64,000 bases of DNA, from positions 3,286,001 through 3,350,000 of the forward strand of contig NZ_CP009555.1 of assembly GCF_000959365.1 (NCBI RefSeq), given 5' to 3'. Within the stretch, counting starts at the first letter, position 1, and every line of letters begins with the position of its first letter. Under the pieces are notes generated by a model, which was not told the origin of the DNA, searched no databases, and worked only from the letters and a program-made list of their open reading frames with translations. Shown here piece after piece: positions 56,024 to 63,501 of the stretch. A program made the position numbers and the translations under genes. The stretch is from Burkholderia oklahomensis C6786 (lineage in GTDB: Bacteria > Pseudomonadota > Gammaproteobacteria > Burkholderiales > Burkholderiaceae).

Positions 56024-56863
56024 ATGGTCGAGATCTTCGCGAAGCTCGGAAAAGTGATTTCGAGCGCGGGAAGCGAGCGGTTCGCATCCGACATGCACGC
56101 GTTGCTGGCCGAGTCGATTCCGCTCGGCATCACGAAGATCACCGAATGGACGTTCAACGAGCCGGCGGGCAAGGTCGTCCGCGTGCAGTCGCTCGGTGCG
56201 TTCGGTGCGCCCCGCGACGACGCGCCGATCGCGCTGCCCGCGGCGCCCGGCGAACGCGCTTGCGCCGGGCATCCGCTATTGAACCGGATATTGACCGCCT
56301 GCGATCGGCAACTGATTCACATCAATCCGCCCGCGCGTCGCGGCGACGGCGACGGCAACGACGCCGTGCCGCTTCGCGGGACGGGCGCGGGATTCCAGTG
56401 CCATCTCGTGTCGTGCAAGGCGAATCGCCGCTACGTGATCTCGTTGCATCGCACGTTTTCGCATCGCGACTTCTCGCTGCAGGAGATGTCGTTCCTCAAG
56501 AACTTCGCGGATACGCTGTTGCCGCTCGTCGAGTGGCACGCGGCGGCGCGGCGGCACGGCGCGCACGAACGCGTGCCGTGCCGCGATCCGGCGGCGAACG
56601 CATCGGGGCTCGATGCGCTGCGGCGTGAGTTCGAGTCGCGGCTCGAGCGCGCGGCGGTCGCGCTGTCGGCGCGTGAAAGCGAGGTGTGCCTGGGGTTGCT
56701 CGCCGGCAAGACGCTGCGCGAGATGTCCGGCGAGCTCGGCGTGAAGGAGAGCACGGTCGAGACGTACATCAAGCGCGCGGCGGTCAAGCTCGGCATCAGC
56801 GGGCGGCACGGCCTGACGAGATGGATGATCGACGATTGCGCGCCGTGCGCTTCGGCGGCCTGA
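56024..56863 (+). CDS. LuxR-type transcriptional regulator (copy 1)
   Basis: 279 residues. The C-terminal GerE/LuxR DNA-binding domain (about 214-270) reads LSARESEVCLGLLAGKTLRE...KESTVETYIKRAAVKLGISGRHGL. The N-terminal domain (AKLGKVISSAGSERFASDMHALLAE) does not show the acyl-homoserine-lactone pocket pattern and looks more like a GAF/PAS sensor, as in the SalA/SyrF/AmbR-type regulators of lipopeptide clusters. It aligns almost without gaps with the second regulator at 58515-59423. AAGGAGAG precedes the ATG at 56024. It lies between the thioesterase and the putative aminoacyl shuttle. Confidence 0.88.
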   Translation: MVEIFAKLGKVISSAGSERFASDMHALLAESIPLGITKITEWTFNEPAGKVVRVQSLGAFGAPRDDAPIALPAAPGERACAGHPLLNRILTACDRQLIHINPPARRGDGDGNDAVPLRGTGAGFQCHLVSCKANRRYVISLHRTFSHRDFSLQEMSFLKNFADTLLPLVEWHAAARRHGAHERVPCRDPAANASGLDALRREFESRLERAAVALSARESEVCLGLLAGKTLREMSGELGVKESTVETYIKRAAVKLGISGRHGLTRWMIDDCAPCASAA

Positions 56864-57262
56864 CGGACGGCTCCGTCGCAAACGTGCGGACCACGTCGAC
56901 GCGCGCGCCGGATCGCATCGCGGCCGCGTGTCCGCCGACGCCGATGGTCAGGGCAACGCCAATAGCGCCGACAACGCCGACAGCACCGACAGCACCGACA
57001 ACGCCGACAACGCCGACAACGCCGACAACGCCGACAACGCCGACAACGCCGACAACGCCGACAGCACCGACAACGCCGACAGCACCGACAACGCCGACAG
57101 TACCGACAGTGCCTGTCCCGGCTTCCCATTGCAGACATCCCATCGCACGGGTGCTTCAATCGACGCGTCGCGCGGATCGGCAGGCGCACCCGCCGTCCCC
57201 GCCTGCGCCGCGTTGCGCCGCGCCGCGGCACGTTTCCGCCACTTACCGCCGGGAATCCCTTC
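56864..57262. other. Intergenic region with minisatellite upstream of the aminoacyl-shuttle gene
   Basis: About 399 bp dominated by a 144-bp tandem repeat (56967-57110). Open frames running through it on either strand encode repeats such as (ADN)n or (TPT)n and are most simply explained by the repeat itself. No clear promoter could be placed. Confidence 0.55.
56967..57110. repeat. 9-bp tandem repeat, 16 units
   Basis: Sixteen consecutive 9-mers of consensus (g/a)ccgaca(a/g)c. Units 5 to 10 (57003-57056) are identical gccgacaac; the outer units carry gcc/acc and aac/agc/agt variants. The unit length is a multiple of three, so copy-number change would not shift a frame. Expected to vary between strains. 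Confidence 0.93.
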
Positions 57263-58471
57263 ATGCACGAATCGAATGCCGCAGTGCCGGACGACTCTAC
57301 GATCGACTTGCGCGTGCTTCGCACGATCGGCGCGTTCCGTCATCTCGCCGCGAGCCTGCCCGGGCCCGTCCGTCTGTGCCTCTTCGACGACGCGTGCGAG
57401 CTTCGTTCGGCATCCGATGCGATCGACGCGCAGCGGCTCGTCGCCGTCGCGTTCGCGCGCATCGGCGTGACCGACGCACGCTTCGCGCCGGACGGGGCGG
57501 CGCAACTGTCGTCGTTCGAATTGCTCATGAGCCGGCGAATCAGCGCGGCATTCGATTACCGATACGATCGTTTCCGGACGCCGGACGATGCGGACCGCGC
57601 GCGGCGCGAAGCGGAGCGCTTCGACTTCCATGCGCTGCCGGCAGGCGTCGAGCGGGTACCGCTTCCGCGCGAAGCGGGCGTGTCGTTGTCCGCCTATGCT
57701 TCGGGCCGACGCGACCGGCCTGCGGTCGCGCTCGCGCTGCCGTGCGGAATGCCGCTCGATCTCTGTCTGCGATGGCTCGACGCGCTCGCCGAGCGCCATT
57801 TCGTGCTGACGTGGGAGACACGTGCGATGTTCGGCGCGTGCGACGCGTTCGACCGGGTCTCGTCCGACGTCGATGCGCAGGTCGACGATCTGTTCGCGGT
57901 GATGGATCGCTTCGGCGTCGAAAGGGCGCACGTGATGGGCATCTGCGGCGGCGCTGTCGTCGCGCTGCGGGCGGCGGTCGCGCGGCGCGAGCGGACGACG
58001 TCGCTGAGCCTCTGGTATGGCGACTACAACCTGTCGGACGACGCGCTGCGCACGAAGCATCAGCAGAACTATGCGTGGCTGATGGAGGCGGCGGCGCAGG
58101 GGCGCGACGCCGCGCGGGATCTGCAGCGGATGTTCGCCGATCGATCGACGCTCGTCACGGTTCCCGCGGAGATCGCGCATGCGGCGCTCTATCCGTATGC
58201 GAACGCGGAGCTGATGTATCGGTATGCGAAGCTGAGCGACGCGCTCAACAAGGCCGACGTGCTGTCGTCGCTATCGCGGGTGAGCGTGCCGACGCTCGTC
58301 GTCGCGGGCGACGACGACGACGTCACGCATTGCGGCGGCTCCGTGTTCGTCGCCGGCCGGGTGCCCGGCGCGCGGCTCGAAGTGGAAGCGGGCGGCAGCC
58401 ATGCGAGGCTGTTCCGCGCGCCGGCCGCGTCGACGTCGCTCGCGCTGCGGTTCTTCTCGAGCCTGCGGTGA
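57263..58471 (+). CDS. Alpha/beta-hydrolase with Cys nucleophile; putative SyrC/CmaE-like aminoacyltransferase
   Basis: 402 residues. The C-terminal two thirds is an alpha/beta-hydrolase fold whose nucleophile elbow is GICGG, so C228 replaces the usual serine. The acid is probably D350 in VVAGDDDD and the base H380 in EAGGSHARLF. The usual oxyanion HG motif is replaced by LPCGMPL. The N-terminal 120 residues are a separate region I do not recognise. Cysteine enzymes of this kind (SyrC of syringomycin, CmaE of coronamic acid) move an aminoacyl group from one free-standing carrier protein to another. A threonine-type A-T didomain is encoded 1.2 kb downstream, which supports that role. Alternatives are a plain thioesterase or dienelactone-hydrolase-like enzyme. 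The ribosome binding site at the ATG 57263 is weak. Confidence 0.72.
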   Translation: MHESNAAVPDDSTIDLRVLRTIGAFRHLAASLPGPVRLCLFDDACELRSASDAIDAQRLVAVAFARIGVTDARFAPDGAAQLSSFELLMSRRISAAFDYRYDRFRTPDDADRARREAERFDFHALPAGVERVPLPREAGVSLSAYASGRRDRPAVALALPCGMPLDLCLRWLDALAERHFVLTWETRAMFGACDAFDRVSSDVDAQVDDLFAVMDRFGVERAHVMGICGGAVVALRAAVARRERTTSLSLWYGDYNLSDDALRTKHQQNYAWLMEAAAQGRDAARDLQRMFADRSTLVTVPAEIAHAALYPYANAELMYRYAKLSDALNKADVLSSLSRVSVPTLVVAGDDDDVTHCGGSVFVAGRVPGARLEVEAGGSHARLFRAPAASTSLALRFFSSLR

Positions 58472-58514
58472 CCGCGACGCGCCGACGCGCGCCGGCCCGC
58501 TCGGACGCCCACGC

Positions 58515-59423
58515 TCACGCGTCGATGCGCGGCGACGCGCCGTCGCGCCGCGCAGGCCGCGCACCGCCCGCGTCGGCCGCGCCGCCCATGCTCATCGCGC
58601 CGCCGCCCGGCTCGTCGAGCATCCATCGAGTGAGACCATGACGTCCCGCGACGCCGAGCTTGATCGCCGCGCGCTTCAGATAGGTCTCGACAGTGCTTTC
58701 GCGCAGCGAGAACCGATCCGCGATCGCGGGCACGGTGTCGCCGGCGAGCAGCGCCGTGCACGCCTCGATCTCCCGCGCCGAGAGCTTCACGCCGGTTTGC
58801 AGCAGGCGCTCGGCGAAGCGTCGCTGCAGGCGCTCCCGGCCGGTTTGCGTCGGCGCCGGCGACGGCGCGGCGGTGTCGCGGCGCGCGAGCGGCGCGTCCG
58901 AATCGAGCGCCGCGACGTGGCTCTCGACGATCGGGAACAGCACGTGAGCGAAGTCTTTCAGGAAGGTCCGCTCCTGCGGCGAAAAATCGTCGAACGGGCT
59001 CGCGCGATACAGCGAGATCAGATAGTAGCGGCCCCGCTTGCGGGTCGCGAGGTGAAACTGCGGACAGGGCGGCGCGATCGGCGCGTGCGCGCGGACGAAG
59101 CGATCGAGCAGCGCGTGGACCTGGCCGTGACACGCGAGCGTGTCGTCGACGTGCAGATGGCGTCCGCTCGCGGACGGCCGCGACGCGTGCGGCTCGATCG
59201 CGGCGGCCGTCGCGCCGGACTGCGCGATCGCCGCGCCGACCGTGCCGATGCTGCGCACCCTGAGTTCGCCGTTCGGCGCTTCGTCGACCGCGAATTCCGA
59301 AATGCGGATCTCGTCGACCGGGAGCGCCGCGAAGATCAAGCTGTACATCATTCGCGGAAAGCGCCGGCTTCCGCTGCTCGAGATGGCTTCGCCGACATGC
59401 GCAAACAGTCTGTAGAACTCCAT
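58515..59423 (-). CDS. LuxR-type transcriptional regulator (copy 2)
   Basis: 302 residues, paralogous to the regulator at 56024-56863 with nearly gap-free alignment to residue 270. The N-terminus is MEFYRLFAHVGEAISSSGSRRFPRMMYSLI, and the C-terminal LuxR helix-turn-helix (about 214-270) is LSAREIEACTALLAGDTVPA...RESTVETYLKRAAIKLGVAGRHGL. A Gly/Ala-rich tail of about 30 residues follows. AGGA precedes the ATG at 59423. It is divergent from the A-T gene, convergent with the shuttle gene, and so placed to control the intergenic region that contains a 20-bp dyad. Confidence 0.88.
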   Translation of the reverse strand: MEFYRLFAHVGEAISSSGSRRFPRMMYSLIFAALPVDEIRISEFAVDEAPNGELRVRSIGTVGAAIAQSGATAAAIEPHASRPSASGRHLHVDDTLACHGQVHALLDRFVRAHAPIAPPCPQFHLATRKRGRYYLISLYRASPFDDFSPQERTFLKDFAHVLFPIVESHVAALDSDAPLARRDTAAPSPAPTQTGRERLQRRFAERLLQTGVKLSAREIEACTALLAGDTVPAIADRFSLRESTVETYLKRAAIKLGVAGRHGLTRWMLDEPGGGAMSMGGAADAGGARPARRDGASPRIDA

Positions 59424-59697
59424 GAGGGGATTCCTGGTGACGTTGGACCGGCGCTCGCGCGCGCAAGGCTGCCGGCGTGATTTAAACACCCGGTCGCGGA
59501 TGCGTCTGTAACGGATAGCCGGGACAACCGGCCGAATCGCCGGCGCGCATTTTTGACGCATCCGGTGCGGCGCGCGCCGAATGTCCCAGATTTCTGCGAC
59601 AGACAGCGCGATGCGCCGATGCTTAAATCGGCGCATCCGATGCATGAAGCGATCGCCCGCACGGGCGATCCGCCGTTCGCTGACAGGAGGGCTCGCG
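59424..59697. promoter_or_regulatory. Divergent regulatory region of LuxR copy 2 and the A-T gene
   Basis: 274 bp rich in inverted repeats: cggatgcgtc (59497-59506) with gacgcatccg (59555-59564); a 20-bp dyad at 59582-59601; gatgcgccgat (59610-59620) with atcggcgcatc (59627-59637); and gatcgccc (59651-59658) with gggcgatc (59663-59670) just before the ribosome binding site. Confidence 0.7.
59582..59601. promoter_or_regulatory. lux-box-like 20-bp near-palindrome
   Basis: TGTCCCAGATTTCTGCGACA is symmetric at 8 of 10 base pairs. Its centre (59591.5) lies 31 bp upstream of a TTAAAT hexamer (59623-59628), the spacing of a LuxR-type site centred near -42. The half-site TGTC(C/G)CA also recalls the syr-syp box of Pseudomonas. 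Binding by the adjacent regulators is inferred. Confidence 0.5.
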
Positions 59698-61587
59698 GTG
59701 CCACTTTCCGAATCGGTTCGAGATGATCGTCGCGTTCCCGTTCGTCGTCATCCGGAGGTCCGTTCGCTTCACCATGCGTTCCGGATGCGCGCGCTCGAAT
59801 TTCCGGATCGCGTCGCGGCGTCCGACGAAACGCGGCGACTGACCTATGCCGAGCTCGATCGCCTGTCGTCTGCCTTCGCGCGCGAGCTGAACGAGCAGGG
59901 CGTCGTTCGCGGCGCGCTCGTCGGCCTGTACATGGCGCGCGGCGTCGACATGCTGGTCGCGCTGCTCGGCATCCTGAAGGCGGGCGGCGCCTACTTGCCG
60001 ATCGATCCGGCGTACCCGCGCCAGCGCATCGCGCACATCGTCGCGGACAGCGGCGTCGGGATCGTCGTCTGCACGTCGGACACGGCGGCCGAGCTGCGGG
60101 ACGCGCGCGTGCGCGTGCTCGCCGTCGACGCGCTGCGGCCCGTGCCGGCCGGGCGTCCGGCCGGCGACGAACATGCCGATGCCGCGTCGGGCCCGGACGA
60201 TCTCGCATACGTGATCTACACGTCCGGCTCGACGGGCAAGCCGAAGGGCGTGATGGTCGAGCATCGCAACGTGCTGCGCCTCGTCGAGCAATCGCGCGCA
60301 TGGTTCGAATTCGACGCGTCGGACGTGTGGTCGCTGTTCCATTCGATCGGCTTCGACTTCTCGGTGTGGGAGGTGTGGGGCGCGTGGCTGTCGGGCGCGC
60401 ACGTCGCGGTCGTTCCGTATCCGGTGTCGCGCGAGCCGGCCGCGTTTCATCGCTGGCTCGCGCGCACCGGCGTGACGATCGTCAACCAGACGCCTTCCGC
60501 GTTTCGCCATCTCGACGCGGTCGACCGCGGCGCGCCGCAGCCGCTCGCGCTGCGCTACGTGATCTTCGGCGGCGAGGCGCTGCCGCCGTCGCTCGTCGCG
60601 CCGTGGATCGAGCGCCACGGCGACGCGAAGCCCGCGCTCGTCAACATGTACGGCATCACGGAAACGACCGTGCATGTGTCGTTCAAGCGGGTCACGCGGC
60701 GCGACGCGCACGCGAACGCGAGCCCGATCGGCGTGCCGCTGCCCCACCTGCGGCTGCATCTGCTCGACGAGCGCAGACGGCCCGTCGCGGACGGCGTCGC
60801 GGGCGAGATCTATGTCGAGGGCGCGGGCGTCGCGCGCGGCTATCTGAACCGGCCGGAGCTGACGGCCGAGCGTTTCGTGCAGTTGCGCTGCCCGCAAACC
60901 GGCGGGCTCGTGCGCGCGTACAAGACGGGCGACCTCGCGATGCGCGGCGGCGACGGCGAATACGTGTACGTCGGCCGTGCCGACGATCAGCTGAAGATTC
61001 GCGGCTTCCGGATCGAGCCCGCCGAAATCGAGGCGGCGCTGATGCAAAGCGCGCGGCTGTCCGCGTGCCACGTGCGCGGGCACGATTACGGCGACGGCGA
61101 TCAACGGATCGTCGCGTACGTCGTGCCGTCGCGCGACGCGTCGCGCTGGAGCGAGGCGGCGATCGCGGACCTGAAGGCGCGCGCGCTCGCGCACCTGCCC
61201 GACTACATGCGGCCGTCCGCGTACGTCGTGCTGGCCGGCCTGCCGCTGACCGCGCACGGCAAGATCGACAAGCACGCGCTGCCCTCGCCGGAGACGGCCG
61301 CGTGGACGCCGGCCGCGCAGGCGGGCGGCGACGCCGGGCAGTCCGACGAACTGGCGGCCGTGCTGCGCGTGTGGCGCGAGCGCCTCGGGCTCAAGGGCAT
61401 CGGGCCGGACGACGACTTCTTCGCGTTCGGCGGCACGTCGCTCGCGCTGATCCGCTCGTTCGTCGAACTGAAGTCGCGCTACGGCATCGAGTTCGAGCTC
61501 GGCGCGCTGGCGAGCGGCGCGACGGCGGCGGCGCTCGCGGGCTTCATCCGGTCGCGGCGCGTCGACGCGCACGCTCAGGCCTGCTGA
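59698..61587 (+). CDS. Free-standing NRPS adenylation-carrier didomain, threonine-type (SyrB1-like)
   Basis: 629-residue A-T didomain that would activate an amino acid with ATP and load it on its own phosphopantetheine arm. Core motifs: A3 YTSGSTGKPKG (about 174-184), A4 GFDFSVWE (218-225), A5 NMYGITE (316-322), A7 YKTGDL (408-413), A8 GRADDQLKIRGFRIEP, and A10 GKIDK (521-525). The ten specificity residues read D220 F221 W224 N263 I289 G291 M317 V325 H326 K522 = DFWNIGMVHK, the L-threonine code. The carrier has FFAFGGTSLAL with S581. No condensation domain is present. The GTG at 59698 has AGGAGGG 6 bp upstream. Free-standing threonine A-T proteins are known from syringomycin-type pathways, where the residue is modified on the carrier and then shuttled to the main synthetase. 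Confidence 0.92.
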   Translation: MPLSESVRDDRRVPVRRHPEVRSLHHAFRMRALEFPDRVAASDETRRLTYAELDRLSSAFARELNEQGVVRGALVGLYMARGVDMLVALLGILKAGGAYLPIDPAYPRQRIAHIVADSGVGIVVCTSDTAAELRDARVRVLAVDALRPVPAGRPAGDEHADAASGPDDLAYVIYTSGSTGKPKGVMVEHRNVLRLVEQSRAWFEFDASDVWSLFHSIGFDFSVWEVWGAWLSGAHVAVVPYPVSREPAAFHRWLARTGVTIVNQTPSAFRHLDAVDRGAPQPLALRYVIFGGEALPPSLVAPWIERHGDAKPALVNMYGITETTVHVSFKRVTRRDAHANASPIGVPLPHLRLHLLDERRRPVADGVAGEIYVEGAGVARGYLNRPELTAERFVQLRCPQTGGLVRAYKTGDLAMRGGDGEYVYVGRADDQLKIRGFRIEPAEIEAALMQSARLSACHVRGHDYGDGDQRIVAYVVPSRDASRWSEAAIADLKARALAHLPDYMRPSAYVVLAGLPLTAHGKIDKHALPSPETAAWTPAAQAGGDAGQSDELAAVLRVWRERLGLKGIGPDDDFFAFGGTSLALIRSFVELKSRYGIEFELGALASGATAAALAGFIRSRRVDAHAQAC

Positions 61588-61926
61588 CGGATGAGCGCGC
61601 GACGAAGCGGCGGTCTCGCGAGCGAGCGCATGCGTCGCGCGTTGCTGCGCGCATGCGGCGGGACGGGCGTGCGTCGTCGCGGCGTCGGCCGCGCCGTGGC
61701 CGTTCGCGCACGGAGCCGCGTTGCGCGTCGCGATCCGCGATCCGCCGCCCGGCGGTGCGCCGGGCATGCGCGCCGTTCGACGCCGTCGCGCGCCCGCGCC
61801 GCGGGCTTCGCCGCGCGCGTTGTCGTCGATCGGGCGGCCTAGCGCGTGCGGGCGTCACATCGATCGTCGAGCCGCGACGCGCGTCGTTCGGACGCATTCG
61901 GCGCGCAGCCGTCGCACGGGCGCGTC
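61588..61926 (+). other. GC-rich spacer between the A-T gene and the efflux operon
   Basis: About 339 bp, very rich in G and C. A frame at 61591-61842 encodes an Arg/Ala-rich peptide typical of non-coding high-GC DNA. I see no clear promoter, so the efflux genes may be read from upstream. Confidence 0.45.
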
Positions 61927-63501
61927 ATGCATGCGTTCTCGCGCGAAGTGGATGCGTCGGGCGCGTCGCACGCGGCGAGCGCGCGTCGCGCCTCGCATTC
62001 GTCCGTACCTGGCGTCGAGCGCGCGCAAACGCGGTGGCGCGCACTTGCGATGTCGGGCGCGCTGCTCTGCGCGTTGACGGGCTGCATGGTCGGGCCGTCG
62101 TACCGGCCGCCGGACGCGTCGTCGCTGAAGATCCCCGACGCATGGCACGCGACGTTGCCGCATGGCGGCAGCGTCGTCGAGCTCGCCCGCTGGTGGCGTC
62201 AGTTCGACGATCCGGCGCTGTCGTCGCTGATCGACGCCGCGCAGGCCGACAGCCCGACGATCGACGCGGCCGTCGCGCGCATGAGGCAGGCGCGGGCGAG
62301 CCGCGCGACGAGCGGCGCGGGCCTGCTGCCGAAGCTCGACGGCGTCGCGTCGTTCAACCGGTCGAACGCGAACACGCAGGCGGTGACGTCGAGCGACGTG
62401 AGCCATTCGACGTCGATCGAGAGCGGCGAGCTCGACACGACGCGCGGCGGACTGCAGGCATCGTGGGAAATCGATCTGTTCGGCAAGACGCGGCGCAGGA
62501 TGCAGGCCGGCGACGCGCGCATCGACGCGAGCGTCGCCGATTGGCACGACGCGCGCGTGAGCGTCGCGGCCGACGTGGCCGACGCGTATTTCCGCACGCG
62601 CGCGTGCGAGTCGCTCGTCGACGCGCAGGAGGACGAACAGCGCTCGCGGATCGCGACCGACGCGGTGACGCGGCGGCGCGTCGCGGCGGGCTTTCTGTCG
62701 CCGTCCGACGCGGCGCTGCCGAAGGCGTCGATCGCGGAGGGCGACGACGTGCTCGAGCGCCAGCGCGCCGAATGCGAGGCGGACCGCAACGCGCTCGTCG
62801 CGCTGACCGGCTTGCCGAGAGGCGAGCTCGACGCGCGGCTCGCGGCCGGCCGCGCGACGGTGCCGGAGCCGCGCGACGGCGCGATCGACGCGCTGCCGGC
62901 GCGCGCGATCGAACAGCGTCCCGACGTGCGCTCGTCGGAGCGTGCGCTCGCCGCGGCGAGCGCGGAGATCGGCGAGGCGATCGCGGCGCGCCTGCCTTCG
63001 CTGTCGCTCGGCGGATCGATCGAAATCGACCGGTACCGGGTCACGGGACAGGCGCTGACGCTGCGGCCGTGGTCGTTCGGCCCGTCGCTCAGCGTGCCGC
63101 TCTTCGACGGCGGCAGCGGCGCCGCGCGCGTCGAGGGCGCGCGCGGCCGCTACGACGAAGCGCTCGCGAACTACAAACGAAAGGTCAGGCAGGCGGTGAT
63201 GGAAGTCGAAAACGCGTTGGCGAGAATCGATGCGTCGCTCGGGCGGCAACGGGCCGCGCTCGTCGCGCAGGAGAATTACGGGCGCTATGCGCAGACCGTC
63301 GAGCGGCGGTTTCGCGCGGGCGCGAGCGACGTGCTCGAAGTCGAGACGGCGCGCCGGCAATACGTGACGAGCCGCCAGTCGGTCGCGTCCGCGCGGCTCG
63401 AACGCGCGCAGGCGTGGATCGCGCTGTATCGCGCGGTCGGCGGCGGCTGGCGGCAGGCGGACGTGCGCGATGCGCGCGCATCCGGCACGGTGACGCGATG
63501 A
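61927..63501 (+). CDS. RND efflux outer-membrane lipoprotein (NodT/OprM family)
   Basis: Outer-membrane exit duct of a tripartite efflux pump. The mature part has MVGPSYRPPDASSLKIPDAWH, WWRQFDDPALSSLIDAA, and the two repeated coiled-coil/OEP domains (RASRATSGAGLLPKLDGVASFNRS; later YDEALANYKRKVRQAVMEVENALARID). The lipobox LTGC lies at 62074-62085. Two starts are possible: ATG 61927 (524 residues, unusually long leader) or ATG 62050 (very short signal peptide of about 11 residues before the Cys). I chose the longer with little confidence. Its stop overlaps the next gene (ATGA). Syringomycin-type clusters carry a pump encoded in the same order (outer-membrane factor, adaptor, pump). Confidence 0.9.
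   Translation: MHAFSREVDASGASHAASARRASHSSVPGVERAQTRWRALAMSGALLCALTGCMVGPSYRPPDASSLKIPDAWHATLPHGGSVVELARWWRQFDDPALSSLIDAAQADSPTIDAAVARMRQARASRATSGAGLLPKLDGVASFNRSNANTQAVTSSDVSHSTSIESGELDTTRGGLQASWEIDLFGKTRRRMQAGDARIDASVADWHDARVSVAADVADAYFRTRACESLVDAQEDEQRSRIATDAVTRRRVAAGFLSPSDAALPKASIAEGDDVLERQRAECEADRNALVALTGLPRGELDARLAAGRATVPEPRDGAIDALPARAIEQRPDVRSSERALAAASAEIGEAIAARLPSLSLGGSIEIDRYRVTGQALTLRPWSFGPSLSVPLFDGGSGAARVEGARGRYDEALANYKRKVRQAVMEVENALARIDASLGRQRAALVAQENYGRYAQTVERRFRAGASDVLEVETARRQYVTSRQSVASARLERAQAWIALYRAVGGGWRQADVRDARASGTVTR

Noticed and set aside
56928..57470. Open frame encoding Ala-Asp-Asn repeats through the 9-bp array
   Set aside because: No ribosome binding site, overlaps the start of the shuttle gene in another frame, and its content is a direct consequence of the tandem repeat.
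56948..58180. Long minus-strand frame over the shuttle gene and minisatellite
   Set aside because: Arg-rich antisense shadow of a gene with clear family motifs on the plus strand; typical of high-GC DNA.
61591..61842. 83-residue Arg-rich frame between the A-T gene and the efflux operon
   Set aside because: Composition typical of random GC-rich DNA, no start signal and no family resemblance.
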